Shown here: one piece after another, positions 40,469 through 48,899 of the stretch | Layout of the letters: every line of letters begins with the position of its first letter | How positions within the stretch are numbered: the stretch's first letter is position 1 | DNA from: Roseateles_C aquae | GTDB taxonomy: Bacteria > Pseudomonadota > Gammaproteobacteria > Burkholderiales > Burkholderiaceae_C | NCBI RefSeq assembly: GCF_032337115.1 | Contig: NZ_JAVXZY010000001.1 | Location: forward strand, 806,001-870,000 | Reading direction: 5' to 3' | DNA length: 64,000 nt | The notes under the pieces: model-generated | The model's database searches: none | Told to the model about the DNA's origin: nothing | Seen by the model: only the letters and a program-made list of their open reading frames with translations | Position numbers and translations under genes: made by a program

Positions 40469-40842
40469 GCAACGACCAAATTCAGATGGAAGCCACCACG
40501 CGCCGGCCAGCAGAAATGATCGGTGCCGTCTGGCAAGAGCTTGAGACTGCGTGCGCCAAGTTCCCGACCTGGCCGACTGCCCCGCTGCACGCTCTGGCAG
40601 TGTTAGGCGAAGAGTTTGGCGAGTTGACGAAGGACGTGCTGCAGATGGCCTATGAGCCCGGCAAGACCAGCGCCGAGAACGTGCGCAAGGAAGCGATCCA
40701 GACTGCTGCGATGGCCCTGCGCTTCGTCGCCAGCCTGGATGCCTACATCTACAAGGCCGGCGAGCAGCATCGTCAGGAGCAGTGGCAAGCCCATCGCGAT
40801 GCGTACTCCGCCAGCGGGAGCCTTCATCCCTGCTACGACTGA
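40465..40842 (+). CDS. MazG-like nucleotide pyrophosphohydrolase domain protein
   Basis: A 125-residue protein. The block ALAVLGEEFGELTKDVLQ, followed by NVRKEAIQTAAMALRF, resembles the EExxE...ExxD helices of the all-alpha MazG/dUTPase superfamily, which bind Mg and hydrolyse (d)NTPs. Phages use such enzymes to tune nucleotide pools or ppGpp. The second acidic motif is incomplete, so activity is uncertain. Confidence 0.65.
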   Translation: MSNDQIQMEATTRRPAEMIGAVWQELETACAKFPTWPTAPLHALAVLGEEFGELTKDVLQMAYEPGKTSAENVRKEAIQTAAMALRFVASLDAYIYKAGEQHRQEQWQAHRDAYSASGSLHPCYD

Positions 40843-40853
40843 GGAACCAACCA

Positions 40854-41336
40854 ATGAGTTATGACACGCTGGCGCAGGCGCTGCGCGACATCATCGACCC
40901 TATCGCTCACATGGAGCGCAACCTTGAAGAAGGGTACAGCCTTGATGGGCACGCGGCACTTCGCGCAATCAACTCCCGCGAGTTCTACGTGAATTTGGCC
41001 CGCCAAGCCCTCTCCACCGCAGAGGCAGAGAAGCCGACGCAAGCAGCCCTGGACGTACTGGCCGAGCGCCAGCGCCAGATCGACGCCGAGGGCTGGGCGC
41101 CGGAGCGTGACGACGCCTACACCGACGACGAGCTCGCGAAAGCAGCCGCCGCGTATGCCATGTGTTCGGTCACAACCGACCGGGGGCACCTTGCACTTAG
41201 CCTCTGGCCCTGGGATCACGAGTGGTTCAAGCCGTCCGGCAGTCGCCGCAACCTCATCAAGGCCGGCGCCCTGATCCTGGCCGAGATCGAGCGCCTGGAT
41301 AGGGCGCAGCTCAAGCAAGCAGGGAGCGCTCAATGA
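40854..41336 (+). CDS. Conserved phage protein of unknown function
   Basis: A 160-residue protein. The block AERQRQIDAEGWAPERDDAY, followed by DELAKAAAAYA and WPWDHEWFKPSGSRRNLIKA then EIERLDR, is a widely shared signature in phage early genes. The helical arrangement with paired acidic residues recalls MazG-like proteins, but the role is unknown. Its stop overlaps the methyltransferase start (ATGA). Confidence 0.7.
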   Translation: MSYDTLAQALRDIIDPIAHMERNLEEGYSLDGHAALRAINSREFYVNLARQALSTAEAEKPTQAALDVLAERQRQIDAEGWAPERDDAYTDDELAKAAAAYAMCSVTTDRGHLALSLWPWDHEWFKPSGSRRNLIKAGALILAEIERLDRAQLKQAGSAQ

Positions 41337-43117
41337 CGCCCGTCGAGATCCGCCATTTCCATCTGTTCGCCGGCCTGGGTGGCGGCGCACGCGGCTTCAA
41401 CCGCGGCGAATCCCGCGTCGGCCAGCTGGAGGCTCGCTTCCGCTGCATTGGCGGCATCGATGTTGACCCGGCGGCCATGCGCGATTTCCAGCGCCTGGCC
41501 GGCGTGCCCGGCACCGTGCTGGACATGTTCGACCGCGAGCAGTACCGCGCCTTTCACGGCGCCGAGCCTGCGGCCGACTGGCGCGAGGCCACGCCGCAGG
41601 ACATTCAGCGCGCTGCAGGCGGCGAGCGCCCGCACATCGTCTTCCTGTCGGCCCCTTGCAAGGGCTTCAGCGGCCTGCTCAGCGAGAGCAAGAGCAAGAC
41701 GGCCAAGTACCAGGCCTTGAACAGGCTCACGCTGCGCGGCGTCTGGCTCATGCTGGAGGCCTGGGCCGACGATCCGCCAGAGCTCGTGCTGTTCGAGAAC
41801 GTGCCGCGCCTGGCCACCCGCGGCCGCGCGCTGCTGGACCAGATCACGGCGATGCTGCGCGCCTATGGCTACGCCACGGCCGAGACGACGCACGACTGCG
41901 GCGAGCTGGGCGGCCTGGCCCAGAGCCGCAAACGCTTCCTGCTGGTGGCTCGCCATATCGCCAAGGTGCCGCCGTTACTGTACGAGCCGGAGCGCCGTCC
42001 GCTACGCGCCGTGGGCGATGTGCTCGGCCGCATGTTGATGCCTGGCGATCTGCGCGCCGGGCCAATGCACCGCGTACCGGCGCTGCAGTGGAAGACCTGG
42101 GTGCGTCTCGCCTTCGTCGAGGCCGGCAGCGACTGGCGCAGCCTGAACCGGCTCGCGATCGAGGGCGGCCAGCTGCGCGACTATCTGATCGTGCCGTCAA
42201 TGCACAACGGTGGCCTCGGCGTGCATCGGTGGGAAGAACCGACTGGTGTGATCGCGGGTGCCAGCCGCCCAGGCAATGGCTCATTCTCGGTGGCTGACCC
42301 GCGCGCTCCGGATGGAGCCCTGCAATATCAGAACTATGGCGTCTTGCCCTGGGACCAGCCCAGCGGCACCGTCATCGGTGTGAAGAGCCCCGGCCAGGGC
42401 ACCTACAGCGTGGCAGATCCGCGTCTGCCCGAATCTTCAGCAAGGCACACCCAGATGTTCCGCGTGGTCCGATGGGATCGCCACTCTGCGACGGTGACGG
42501 GAAGCCAGCAAGTTGGAAGCGGCGCCGCCTGCGTGGCCGATCCGCGCAACCACGGCGCCGACTTCGCCAAATACGCTGTGGCCGACTGGCAGCGCCCCGC
42601 TGGCACCGTCATTAGTGGCAGCACCACCGGCCAAGGCGCCTATGCCGTGGCCGACCCACGCAGCGGCATGGACGCCGACCGCGCTGCCTACCTGACCGGC
42701 GGCCACTACGGCGTGATGCGCATGGACCAGCCGGCCGGCGCGGTGAGCGCTGCAGCGTGCCACGACAACGGCAGGTGGTCGGTTGCTGACCCGCGCCTGC
42801 CCGAGTCCACCGACAACCTGGTGGCCATCATCCGCGCCGAGGACGGCACCTGGCACCGGCCATTCACCACGCTGGAGCTGGCCGCCCTGCAGTCGCTGGT
42901 CGACCCCGAGGAACAGCTGGAGCTCGACGGCCTCAGCGATCAGGCCTGGCGCGAACGCATCGGCAACGCCGTGCCCAGCGACGCGGCCCAGGCCATCGCC
43001 AGCGAGATGGGCCGCACCCTGCTGCTGGCCTGGAGCGGCGAAACGTTTCAGCTCAACGCTGCGCCGGTGTGGGTTCGGCCGGTGGCTGTTGGGCTTAGCG
43101 TCGCACAGGGGGCTTGA
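41333..43117 (+). CDS. C5-cytosine DNA methyltransferase with repeated target-recognition region
   Basis: A 594-residue protein. C5-methyltransferase motifs are in order: I HLFAGLGGG (10-18), IV with the catalytic Cys in SAPCKG (Cys109), VI ENV (155-157), VIII QSRKRF (197-202) and X in RERIGNAVP near the C-terminus. Between VIII and X lie five units of about 40 residues, each ending in VADPR (320-324, 360-364, 401-405, 439-443, 484-488) and each with a W/M-x-x-P-x-G-x-V core. This enlarged target-recognition region could allow more than one site. It probably protects phage DNA from host restriction. Confidence 0.92.
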   Translation: MTPVEIRHFHLFAGLGGGARGFNRGESRVGQLEARFRCIGGIDVDPAAMRDFQRLAGVPGTVLDMFDREQYRAFHGAEPAADWREATPQDIQRAAGGERPHIVFLSAPCKGFSGLLSESKSKTAKYQALNRLTLRGVWLMLEAWADDPPELVLFENVPRLATRGRALLDQITAMLRAYGYATAETTHDCGELGGLAQSRKRFLLVARHIAKVPPLLYEPERRPLRAVGDVLGRMLMPGDLRAGPMHRVPALQWKTWVRLAFVEAGSDWRSLNRLAIEGGQLRDYLIVPSMHNGGLGVHRWEEPTGVIAGASRPGNGSFSVADPRAPDGALQYQNYGVLPWDQPSGTVIGVKSPGQGTYSVADPRLPESSARHTQMFRVVRWDRHSATVTGSQQVGSGAACVADPRNHGADFAKYAVADWQRPAGTVISGSTTGQGAYAVADPRSGMDADRAAYLTGGHYGVMRMDQPAGAVSAAACHDNGRWSVADPRLPESTDNLVAIIRAEDGTWHRPFTTLELAALQSLVDPEEQLELDGLSDQAWRERIGNAVPSDAAQAIASEMGRTLLLAWSGETFQLNAAPVWVRPVAVGLSVAQGA

Positions 43118-43122
43118 TGACT

Positions 43123-43335
43123 CTAGCTTTTAACAATCGTCCAGCCGGCGTGGTCATCGTTTCGATCGTCATCAAGCTGAAGAACGGCTCCGCAGGTTTT
43201 GCATCGGTAGTCCGATACGGAGCCAATAGCCATAGCGCCTGTGTGCTTCCGCCGGGCAGTTTGCTCCAACGCGGAATGTGCCGGCTCCTTCCTACCAAGG
43301 CCATCTTGCCTCAAGCAATCGCTACATGCAGCCAT
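43123..43335 (-). CDS. Small zinc-ribbon protein on the opposite strand
   Basis: A 70-residue protein read against the early operon, starting at the ATG at 43335 with GGGAG about 7 bases upstream. It has two Cys pairs (CSDC near the start, YRCKTCGAVLQLDDDRND near the end), typical of a zinc ribbon. The competing plus-strand frame looks random. The location in the gap between the methyltransferase and the next gene is consistent with a small antisense-strand gene. Confidence 0.5.
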   Translation of the reverse strand: MAACSDCLRQDGLGRKEPAHSALEQTARRKHTGAMAIGSVSDYRCKTCGAVLQLDDDRNDDHAGWTIVKS

Positions 43336-44039
43336 TGGAGTCTCCCTTGAAAGAACTCCCAATCTTATTCTCGGCCGCCATGGTCCGCGCCATCATGGCC
43401 GGAACGAAGACGCAGACGCGGCGGGTAGTGCGCAAGCAATTTGAAGCCGACGCCATCGTCGCAGAGGTGCCGGCGATAACACCTGAAGGCTGGCAGGTCA
43501 GCGGACATTCCGGCCGGTGGTGGGACGACGCCAGTGCGAACCTCGATGATGCGGTGCCCTGCCCCTACGGCAGGCCCGGCGACAGGCTGTGGGTGCGGGA
43601 GAGCTTTCGCATCGGCGAAGACCTCGGCGCCGGCTGGGAACCTTGGATGTCTACCGGCGACCGCTTCGTCGCCTACGACTCGCCGGCTGCTGACGAATAC
43701 TGTGTGCCAGCGGACTACACCATCCCGCGCAATGCTCGTGAAGTGCACAACTGCGAGGGCACCGACGAACACTGGCGGAGCTTCGGCCCAATCCCCAGCA
43801 TCCACATGCCCCGTTGGGCCAGCCGCATCACGCTTGAGATCACCGGAGTGCGCGTCGAGAGGCTGCAGGACATCAGCGAGGCGGATGCACAGGCCGAGGG
43901 CGTCAAGCACAGCCTCCACCTTCCCGGTGGGCGATTTGCTCGCGAGAACTTCGCGCACCTGTGGTGGACGATCAATGGCGACGGGGCATGGGAAGCCAAT
44001 CCCTGGGTCTGGGTCGTGACGTTTCGGAGGCTGCCATGA
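43326..44039 (+). CDS. ASCH-like phage protein
   Basis: A 237-residue protein from the ATG at 43326; starts further in, such as the ATG at 43380, are possible. It begins ELPILFSAAMVRAIMAGTKT, has CPYGRPGDRLWVRESF in the middle, then HMPRWASRITLEITGVRVER and a C-terminal NPWVWVVTFRRL. This is the pattern of a common phage protein family related to ASCH/PUA-like folds, thought to bind RNA. Its function in phages is not established. Confidence 0.72.
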   Translation: MQPLESPLKELPILFSAAMVRAIMAGTKTQTRRVVRKQFEADAIVAEVPAITPEGWQVSGHSGRWWDDASANLDDAVPCPYGRPGDRLWVRESFRIGEDLGAGWEPWMSTGDRFVAYDSPAADEYCVPADYTIPRNAREVHNCEGTDEHWRSFGPIPSIHMPRWASRITLEITGVRVERLQDISEADAQAEGVKHSLHLPGGRFARENFAHLWWTINGDGAWEANPWVWVVTFRRLP

Positions 44040-44041
44040 CG

Positions 44042-44257
44042 TCAGGGCGCCCCGCGCTGCACGCGCGATCCCAGCACCGTGATGCCCCGCCGGCCATCTG
44101 CCATCGGCGCGGTGGCCAGGCCCAGGTCTTGAAAGCGCTGCTGCATCTCTTCGCTGACCACGCGCCCTTCCGGCGCCTGCGGGATGAACCACAGCGCCGC
44201 GGCCTCTTCCTTGGTCAGCATGGCACGAATCTCGGTGGCGGTCTTGGCTTGAGTCAT
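44042..44257 (-). CDS. Possible small protein on the opposite strand
   Basis: A 71-residue frame (MTQAKTATEIRAMLTKEEAA, then LWFIPQAPEGRVVSEEMQQR) read against the early operon in an otherwise empty gap between two plus-strand genes. The amino-acid pattern is protein-like, with a short helix and turn, but the ribosome site is weak. Function unknown. Confidence 0.45.
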   Translation of the reverse strand: MTQAKTATEIRAMLTKEEAAALWFIPQAPEGRVVSEEMQQRFQDLGLATAPMADGRRGITVLGSRVQRGAP

Positions 44258-44285
44258 GCCCGCCACCATACCACCGGAGGCTGAT

Positions 44286-44540
44286 GTGAACGCCATACTC
44301 GGACTACCCCAGCGCGATGAGCTGCAACTCACTGCTGAAGAACTTGAACGCATGACCGGCACGCCAGTTCCACGCCTGCAAATTCACTGGCTCGAATCCA
44401 ACGGTTGGAAGTTCATCAAGACCCGCGCCGGCGTGCCGGTTGTTGGCCGGCTGTACGCGAACCTGAAGATGGGCGGCGTTGAAATGGCTAATATCGTTGC
44501 TCCCGAGGCCTGGGAGCCCGACTTCTCATCCGTGCAATGA
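44286..44540 (+). CDS. DUF4224 protein, candidate excisionase
   Basis: An 84-residue protein from the GTG at 44286, with GGAGG 7 bases upstream. It contains LTAEELERMTGTPVPRLQIH, then WLESNGWKF and GVPVVGR, the signature of DUF4224, a winged-helix-like family almost always found directly upstream of phage integrases. It overlaps the integrase start (ATGA). A role as recombination directionality factor is likely but inferred from context. Confidence 0.75.
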   Translation: MNAILGLPQRDELQLTAEELERMTGTPVPRLQIHWLESNGWKFIKTRAGVPVVGRLYANLKMGGVEMANIVAPEAWEPDFSSVQ

Positions 44541-45652
44541 ACCGCCCCAAGTCCACCGGCCGCAACCTACCGCCGCGCATGCTGCCCCGCGTACGCACGC
44601 TCAAGAGCGGCGAAGTCTGGGTCGGCTACTACTACAACGGCCGCGACGACGCTGGCAAGCGCAAAGAGATCCCGCTCGGCACTGACCTTGCAGAGGCCAA
44701 GCGCAAGTGGGCCGAGCTGGAGCACGTGCCCCCGCCTGCCGAATCCGGCACGATGGCCGTGGCCTTCAACCGGTACGAGCTAGAGGTGATCCCCAAAAAG
44801 GCGCCCAAGACTCAGGTTCTGAACCTGGCTGAGCTGGAGAACCTGCGCGCGGTGTTTGCATCAGCACCCTTCAAGGCCGTGCTGCCCAAGCACATCGCTG
44901 GCTACCGCGACAACCGCAAGACCAAGCGCCGGCTGCGCAAGGACGGCACCGTTCGCGATCCAGGCGGCAAGCCCGCGCCAGTAGCAGCCAATCGCGAGCT
45001 GGCCCTGTTCAGCGACATCTGGAACATGGCCCGCGAATGGGGCTACACCGACCGCGAGAATCCCTGCCGTGGTGTGAGCAAGAACGAGGAGACGCCGCGC
45101 GACTTCTATGCAGACCCTGAAGTCTGGGCCGCCGTGCGCAGCCAGGCGCCGCAGGAGCTGAAGGACGCCATGGATCTGGCCTACCTCAGCGGCCAGCGGC
45201 CAGACGATGTGTGCGGCTTCACCGTCAAGCACATCATCGACGATGCACTAACCGCCAAACAGGGCAAGACCGGCAAGCGCCTGCGCATCGATCTGACCGA
45301 CCGCGAGACTGGCGTGCGGACCGAGCTCGGCCAGCTGATTGACCGCATCAAGGCACGATCAGTTCGCACGCTTGCTCTGCTGGCCACGCCCGAAGGCAAG
45401 CCGCTAACACGGCACATGCTGCGCACCCGCTTTGAGGATGCCCGAGCAGCAGCACTGGCCCAGGCTCTGGCCGCCAAAGACGCCGACCTGGCCGCCCGCA
45501 TCAAGCAGTTCCAGTTCCGCGACGTGCGCCCGAAAGCGGCCAGCGAGATCGAGGACATCGCCCAGGCGCAGAAGCTGCTGGGCCACACCAAAGAGCAGAT
45601 CACCCGCACCGTGTACCGCCGCGTTGGCGAGCGCGTGAAGCCCACGAAATAG
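44537..45652 (+). CDS. int: Tyrosine recombinase / phage integrase
   Basis: A 371-residue protein. The N-terminal arm-binding region starts around RTLKSGEVWVGYYYNGRDD, followed by a core-binding domain (about 70-170). The catalytic domain shows Arg in YLSGQRPDDVCGF, RDVRPKAASE (second Arg region; the usual His-x-x-Arg here reads R-x-x-R), LLGHTKEQ and the nucleophile Tyr in TRTVYRRVG. It inserts the phage at the adjacent tRNA-Ser gene. Start overlaps the DUF4224 stop. Confidence 0.92.
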   Translation: MNRPKSTGRNLPPRMLPRVRTLKSGEVWVGYYYNGRDDAGKRKEIPLGTDLAEAKRKWAELEHVPPPAESGTMAVAFNRYELEVIPKKAPKTQVLNLAELENLRAVFASAPFKAVLPKHIAGYRDNRKTKRRLRKDGTVRDPGGKPAPVAANRELALFSDIWNMAREWGYTDRENPCRGVSKNEETPRDFYADPEVWAAVRSQAPQELKDAMDLAYLSGQRPDDVCGFTVKHIIDDALTAKQGKTGKRLRIDLTDRETGVRTELGQLIDRIKARSVRTLALLATPEGKPLTRHMLRTRFEDARAAALAQALAAKDADLAARIKQFQFRDVRPKAASEIEDIAQAQKLLGHTKEQITRTVYRRVGERVKPTK

Positions 45653-45667
45653 GCCGTTTTCGCCTGA

Positions 45668-45694
45668 GTTGCGGAAATGGGTTGCGGAAATGGG
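45668..45694. repeat. Tandem 13-bp repeat, candidate integrase arm sites
   Basis: GTTGCGGAAATGG occurs twice in tandem (45668-45680 and 45681-45693), in the short gap between the integrase stop and the tRNA. Pairs of short direct repeats beside a core site are the usual form of integrase arm-type binding sites. Confidence 0.6.
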
Positions 45695-45705
45695 GCTCAG
45701 AAAGC

Positions 45706-45733
45706 AAAAACCCCGCACTTGGCGGGGTTTTTT
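45706..45733. terminator. Bidirectional terminator between integrase and tRNA-Ser
   Basis: CCCCGC (45711-45716) pairs with GCGGGG (45722-45727), flanked by an A-run on the left and T-run on the right. It can end integrase transcription on the plus strand and the tRNA transcript on the minus strand. Confidence 0.85.
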
Positions 45734-45760
45734 AAGTCCTTGATTTACAAGGCTTTCTTC

Positions 45761-45848
45761 TGGAGGAGAGGGGGGGATTCGAACCCCCGAGACGTTTCCG
45801 TCCGCCTGATTTCGAGTCAGGTACATTCAACCACTCTGCCACCTCTCC
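45761..45848 (-). tRNA. tRNA-Ser (anticodon CGA), likely attachment site
   Basis: On the minus strand the acceptor GGAGAGG pairs with CCTCTCC. The anticodon loop CTCGAAA gives anticodon CGA, reading UCG. A long variable arm (GACG/CGTC stem) marks a class II serine tRNA, and GGTTCGAATCC is the T-loop region. The 3' CCA is encoded. The base before CCA is T, where bacterial tRNA-Ser usually has G. The 3' end faces the prophage and integrase, so integration probably used this gene and restored its end. serS follows on the same strand. Confidence 0.95.
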
Positions 45849-45943
45849 GGAATTTCGGTGCTCGCGTTGGTTGCTGCGAGTAAGCCCGCTAGTATAGCGA
45901 GCTTTTTAGAGACTTCAAAGGTTTTTTGAAAACTCTTTGAAAA

Positions 45944-47242
45944 TCACTCCGCGCGCAGCAGCTCGCGACCACCCAGATAGGGGCGCAGCACCTCGGGCAC
46001 CGTGATGCTGCCATCGGCGTTCTGGTAGTTCTCCAGCACGGCCACCAGGGCGCGGCCGACGGCCAAACCCGAGCCATTGAGCGTGTGCACCAGCTCGTTC
46101 TTGCCCTGCTCGTTCTTGAAGCGAGCCTGCATGCGCCGTGCCTGGAAGGCGCCCATGTTGGAGCAGGAGCTGATCTCACGGTAGGTGTTCTGCGCCGGCA
46201 CCCAGACTTCGAGGTCATAGGTCTTGACCGCACCAAAGCCCATATCGCCGCTGCACAGCAGCACGGTACGGTAGGGCAGACCCAGCTTTTGCAGGATGGC
46301 TTCGGCATGCAGCGTCATCTCCTCGAGCGCGGCCATGCTTTTCTCCGGATGCTCGATGCGGACCATCTCGACCTTGTCGAACTGGTGCTGTCGGATCAAG
46401 CCGCGGGTGTCACGGCCGGCGCTGCCCGCTTCCGAGCGGAAACAGGGGCTGTGCGCCGTCAGCTTGATCGGCAGCTGGGCAGCATCCAGCACCTGCTCGC
46501 GCACCGTGTTGGTCAGCGAGATCTCCGAGGTCGAGATCAGGTACTGCTCCTGCGCCTCGGCGTCGCCGCCGCGCAGCACCCAGAACATGTCTTCCTTGAA
46601 CTTGGGCAGCTGGCCGGTGCCTTCCAACACCTCGCGGTTGACGATGTAGGGCGTGTAGCACTCGGTGTAGCCATGCTCGTCGCTCTGCGTATCGAGCATG
46701 AACTGCGCCAGCGCGCGGTGCAGCTTGGCCGCCGGGCCGCGCAGGAAGGAGAAGCGCGAACCGCTCAGCTTGGCGCCAGTCTCGAAATCCAGGCCCAGCG
46801 GTGCGCCCAGGTCGACATGGTCCTTGATCTCGAAGTCAAAGCTGCGCGGCGTGCCCCAGCGGCGCACCTCGACATTGCCGCTCTCATCGGCGCCGACAGG
46901 CACGCTTTCATCGGGCAGATTGGGCACGCTCATCAGCATCACATTGAGCTCTTGCTGAATCGCCTCCAACCGCTCCGCGCCGGCCTTCAGCTCCTCGGCA
47001 ATCGCACCGACCTGCGCCATCAGCTCGCTGGCGTCCTCGCCCTTGCCCTTCTTCATGCCGATCTGCTTGGACAGGCTGTTGCGCAGCGCCTGCAGTTCCT
47101 CGGTGCGGATCTGCACGCCCTTGCGCTCGCTCTCCAGCGCGCCAAAGCGGGCCACATCGAGAAAGGCTTGCGGGTTCTTGCGGGTGTTCAGGCGCACCAC
47201 GACAGCGTCGAGGTCCTTGCGCAGCAGGGTAATGTCAAGCAT
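45944..47242 (-). CDS. serS: Seryl-tRNA synthetase
   Basis: A 432-residue cytoplasmic enzyme that charges serine tRNAs. It has the N-terminal two-helix tRNA-binding arm (about 30-100, rich in Glu/Arg/Gln) and class II synthetase motif 2 (CFRSEAGSAGRDTRGLIRQH) and motif 3 (GSGLAVGRALVAVLENYQ). Length and motif spacing are normal, and the MLDITLLR start is typical. It lies directly downstream of the chromosomal boundary and next to tRNA-Ser(CGA), which may share its transcription. Confidence 0.97.
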   Translation of the reverse strand: MLDITLLRKDLDAVVVRLNTRKNPQAFLDVARFGALESERKGVQIRTEELQALRNSLSKQIGMKKGKGEDASELMAQVGAIAEELKAGAERLEAIQQELNVMLMSVPNLPDESVPVGADESGNVEVRRWGTPRSFDFEIKDHVDLGAPLGLDFETGAKLSGSRFSFLRGPAAKLHRALAQFMLDTQSDEHGYTECYTPYIVNREVLEGTGQLPKFKEDMFWVLRGGDAEAQEQYLISTSEISLTNTVREQVLDAAQLPIKLTAHSPCFRSEAGSAGRDTRGLIRQHQFDKVEMVRIEHPEKSMAALEEMTLHAEAILQKLGLPYRTVLLCSGDMGFGAVKTYDLEVWVPAQNTYREISSCSNMGAFQARRMQARFKNEQGKNELVHTLNGSGLAVGRALVAVLENYQNADGSITVPEVLRPYLGGRELLRAE

Positions 47243-47280
47243 GGGGTCTATTCCTTGAAACTGGGCTGAATTCTATGAAA

Positions 47281-47306
47281 GCGAAACGGCGCCACTGCTG
47301 GCGCCG
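47281..47306 (-). terminator. Probable terminator downstream of ispH
   Basis: CGGCGCCA (47287-47294) and TGGCGCCG (47299-47306) pair perfectly around CTGC. On the minus strand the stem is followed by TTTCGCTTTC, a moderate T-rich tract. It separates ispH from serS. Confidence 0.6.
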
Positions 47307-47329
47307 CCTGGAGCATCAAGCACCAGGCT

Positions 47330-48307
47330 TCAAGATCGGGAGGCGGCCACCTCGGCCATGGACTTGTCGCCCAGGCCCAGCGGCAGCGGGAATCGCACAT
47401 GCTCTTCAACGCCCGGCAGGCTGCGCACCGAGGTCGCGCCCAGCTCGCGCAGCCGGCTGATCACCGCCTGCACCAGCACATCGGGCGCCGAGGCGCCGGC
47501 GGTCAGACCCACGCAGGCACGGCCGTCGAACCAGGCCGGCTGCAAATCATCGGCAGCGTCGACCATATAGGCCGGTGTGCCCAGCCGCTCGGCCAACTCG
47601 CGCAGCCGGTTGCTGTTGGAGCTGGTCGGGCTGCCGACAACGACGACCACATCCACCTGCGGCGCCATCACCTTGACGGCATCCTGGCGATTCTGCGTGG
47701 CGTAGCAGATGTCCTGCTGCTTGGGCTCACGCACCAGCGGAAACTGGCGTTTGACGGCCGCCAGGATGTCGGCTGCGTCGTCAACGCTCAGGGTGGTTTG
47801 CGTCACCACGGCCAGACGCGCCGGATCCTTGACTCGCACATGAGGCACGTCGGCTGCGTCCTCGACGAGGTAGATCCCGTCGCTCAGCTGCCCCATCGTG
47901 CCTTCGACCTCGGGATGCCCCTTGTGGCCGATCATGATGAATTCGTAGCCTTCCTTGTGCAGCTTGGCCACTTCGACATGCACCTTGGTCACCAGCGGGC
48001 AGGTCGCGTCAAAAACCTGGAAGCCGCGCTCGGCCGCCTCGCGACGCACCGCCTGGCTGACGCCATGGGCGCTGAACACCAGCGTGGCGCCCGGCGGCAC
48101 CTCGGCCAGCTCCTCGATGAAGATGGCACCCTTGGCCTTCAAATCATTGACCACATAGGTGTTGTGCACGATTTCGTGGCGCACATAGATGGGCGCGCCA
48201 AACTTGGTCAGCGCACGCTCGACGATCTCGATCGCGCGGTCGACGCCAGCACAAAACCCGCGTGGCTCGGCCAGCAGGACTTCTTTCTCATTCATCGATG
48301 GATTCAT
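47330..48307 (-). CDS. ispH: 4-hydroxy-3-methylbut-2-enyl diphosphate reductase
   Basis: A 325-residue iron-sulfur enzyme of the MEP isoprenoid pathway, making IPP and DMAPP from HMBPP. The three Cys ligands of the cluster are in EPRGFCAGV, FDATCPLV and DICYATQNRQ. The late GSPTSSNSNRL and GLTAGASAPD blocks are also diagnostic. I chose the ATG at 48307 (MNPSMNEK); the ATG at 48295 is possible. It follows the FKBP gene on the same strand, the order common in Proteobacteria. Confidence 0.96.
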   Translation of the reverse strand: MNPSMNEKEVLLAEPRGFCAGVDRAIEIVERALTKFGAPIYVRHEIVHNTYVVNDLKAKGAIFIEELAEVPPGATLVFSAHGVSQAVRREAAERGFQVFDATCPLVTKVHVEVAKLHKEGYEFIMIGHKGHPEVEGTMGQLSDGIYLVEDAADVPHVRVKDPARLAVVTQTTLSVDDAADILAAVKRQFPLVREPKQQDICYATQNRQDAVKVMAPQVDVVVVVGSPTSSNSNRLRELAERLGTPAYMVDAADDLQPAWFDGRACVGLTAGASAPDVLVQAVISRLRELGATSVRSLPGVEEHVRFPLPLGLGDKSMAEVAASRS

Positions 48308-48359
48308 TCTCGTTTTCAGGGCATGCGCGAGTCTACCCAAGCCTCGTGGCGGATCATGC

Positions 48360-48803
48360 TCAGAGCACGCCGATCACCTGCACCTCGAACAGCACCGGCT
48401 GGCCGGCCAGCGGGTGGTTGAAGTCAAACAGCAACCAGTCCTCACCCACCTCGCGCACCAAGCCGGCATAGCTGCCCTGCCCGTCCGGCGTTGGGAACTG
48501 GACCACATCGCCGGGTCGGTATTCCTCGTCAGGATCGCCCAGCTGGCGCAGCAGGCTGAGCTTGACACGTTGCAGCATGTCAGGATTGCGCGGCCCGAAG
48601 GCTTCGCCGGCGGCCAGTTCGAACTGGGTGCGCGTGCCTTCGGGCAGGCCGATCAGCCGGGCCTCGATCGCCGGCGAGAGCTCGCCGGTGCCCAGCGACA
48701 GCGTGGCCGGCTTGTCGGCAAAGGTGTTGATCACGTCGGTGCCATCCAGGCCCGCCAGACGGTAATGCAGGGTCAAGAAGGACCCTTGTTGAATGAGGTT
48801 CAC
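48360..48803 (-). CDS. fkpB: FKBP-type peptidyl-prolyl isomerase
   Basis: A 147-residue protein of the SlpA/FkpB type, starting at a GTG (48803). FKBP and insert-in-flap features are visible: LTLHYRLAGLDGTDVINTF, LSPAIEARLIGLPEGTRTQF, then AFGPRNPDMLQ and the C-terminal DFNHPLAGQPVLFEVQVI. It catalyses prolyl isomerisation and helps folding. It precedes ispH, with which it commonly forms an operon. It is divergent from radC. Confidence 0.92.
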   Translation of the reverse strand: MNLIQQGSFLTLHYRLAGLDGTDVINTFADKPATLSLGTGELSPAIEARLIGLPEGTRTQFELAAGEAFGPRNPDMLQRVKLSLLRQLGDPDEEYRPGDVVQFPTPDGQGSYAGLVREVGEDWLLFDFNHPLAGQPVLFEVQVIGVL

Positions 48804-48899
48804 GGTGATTGCGGCCCTGCGGCCGCCGGCATGGAATGCGTGGATTTTAGGCTTGCCCGACAATGCGGCCTTCCTCAGCCCGCCAATGCCCTGCCCGCC

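Noticed and set aside
43114..43350. A 78-codon plus-strand frame overlapping the methyltransferase stop
   Set aside because: Its composition looks random and it competes with the more protein-like zinc-ribbon frame on the minus strand.
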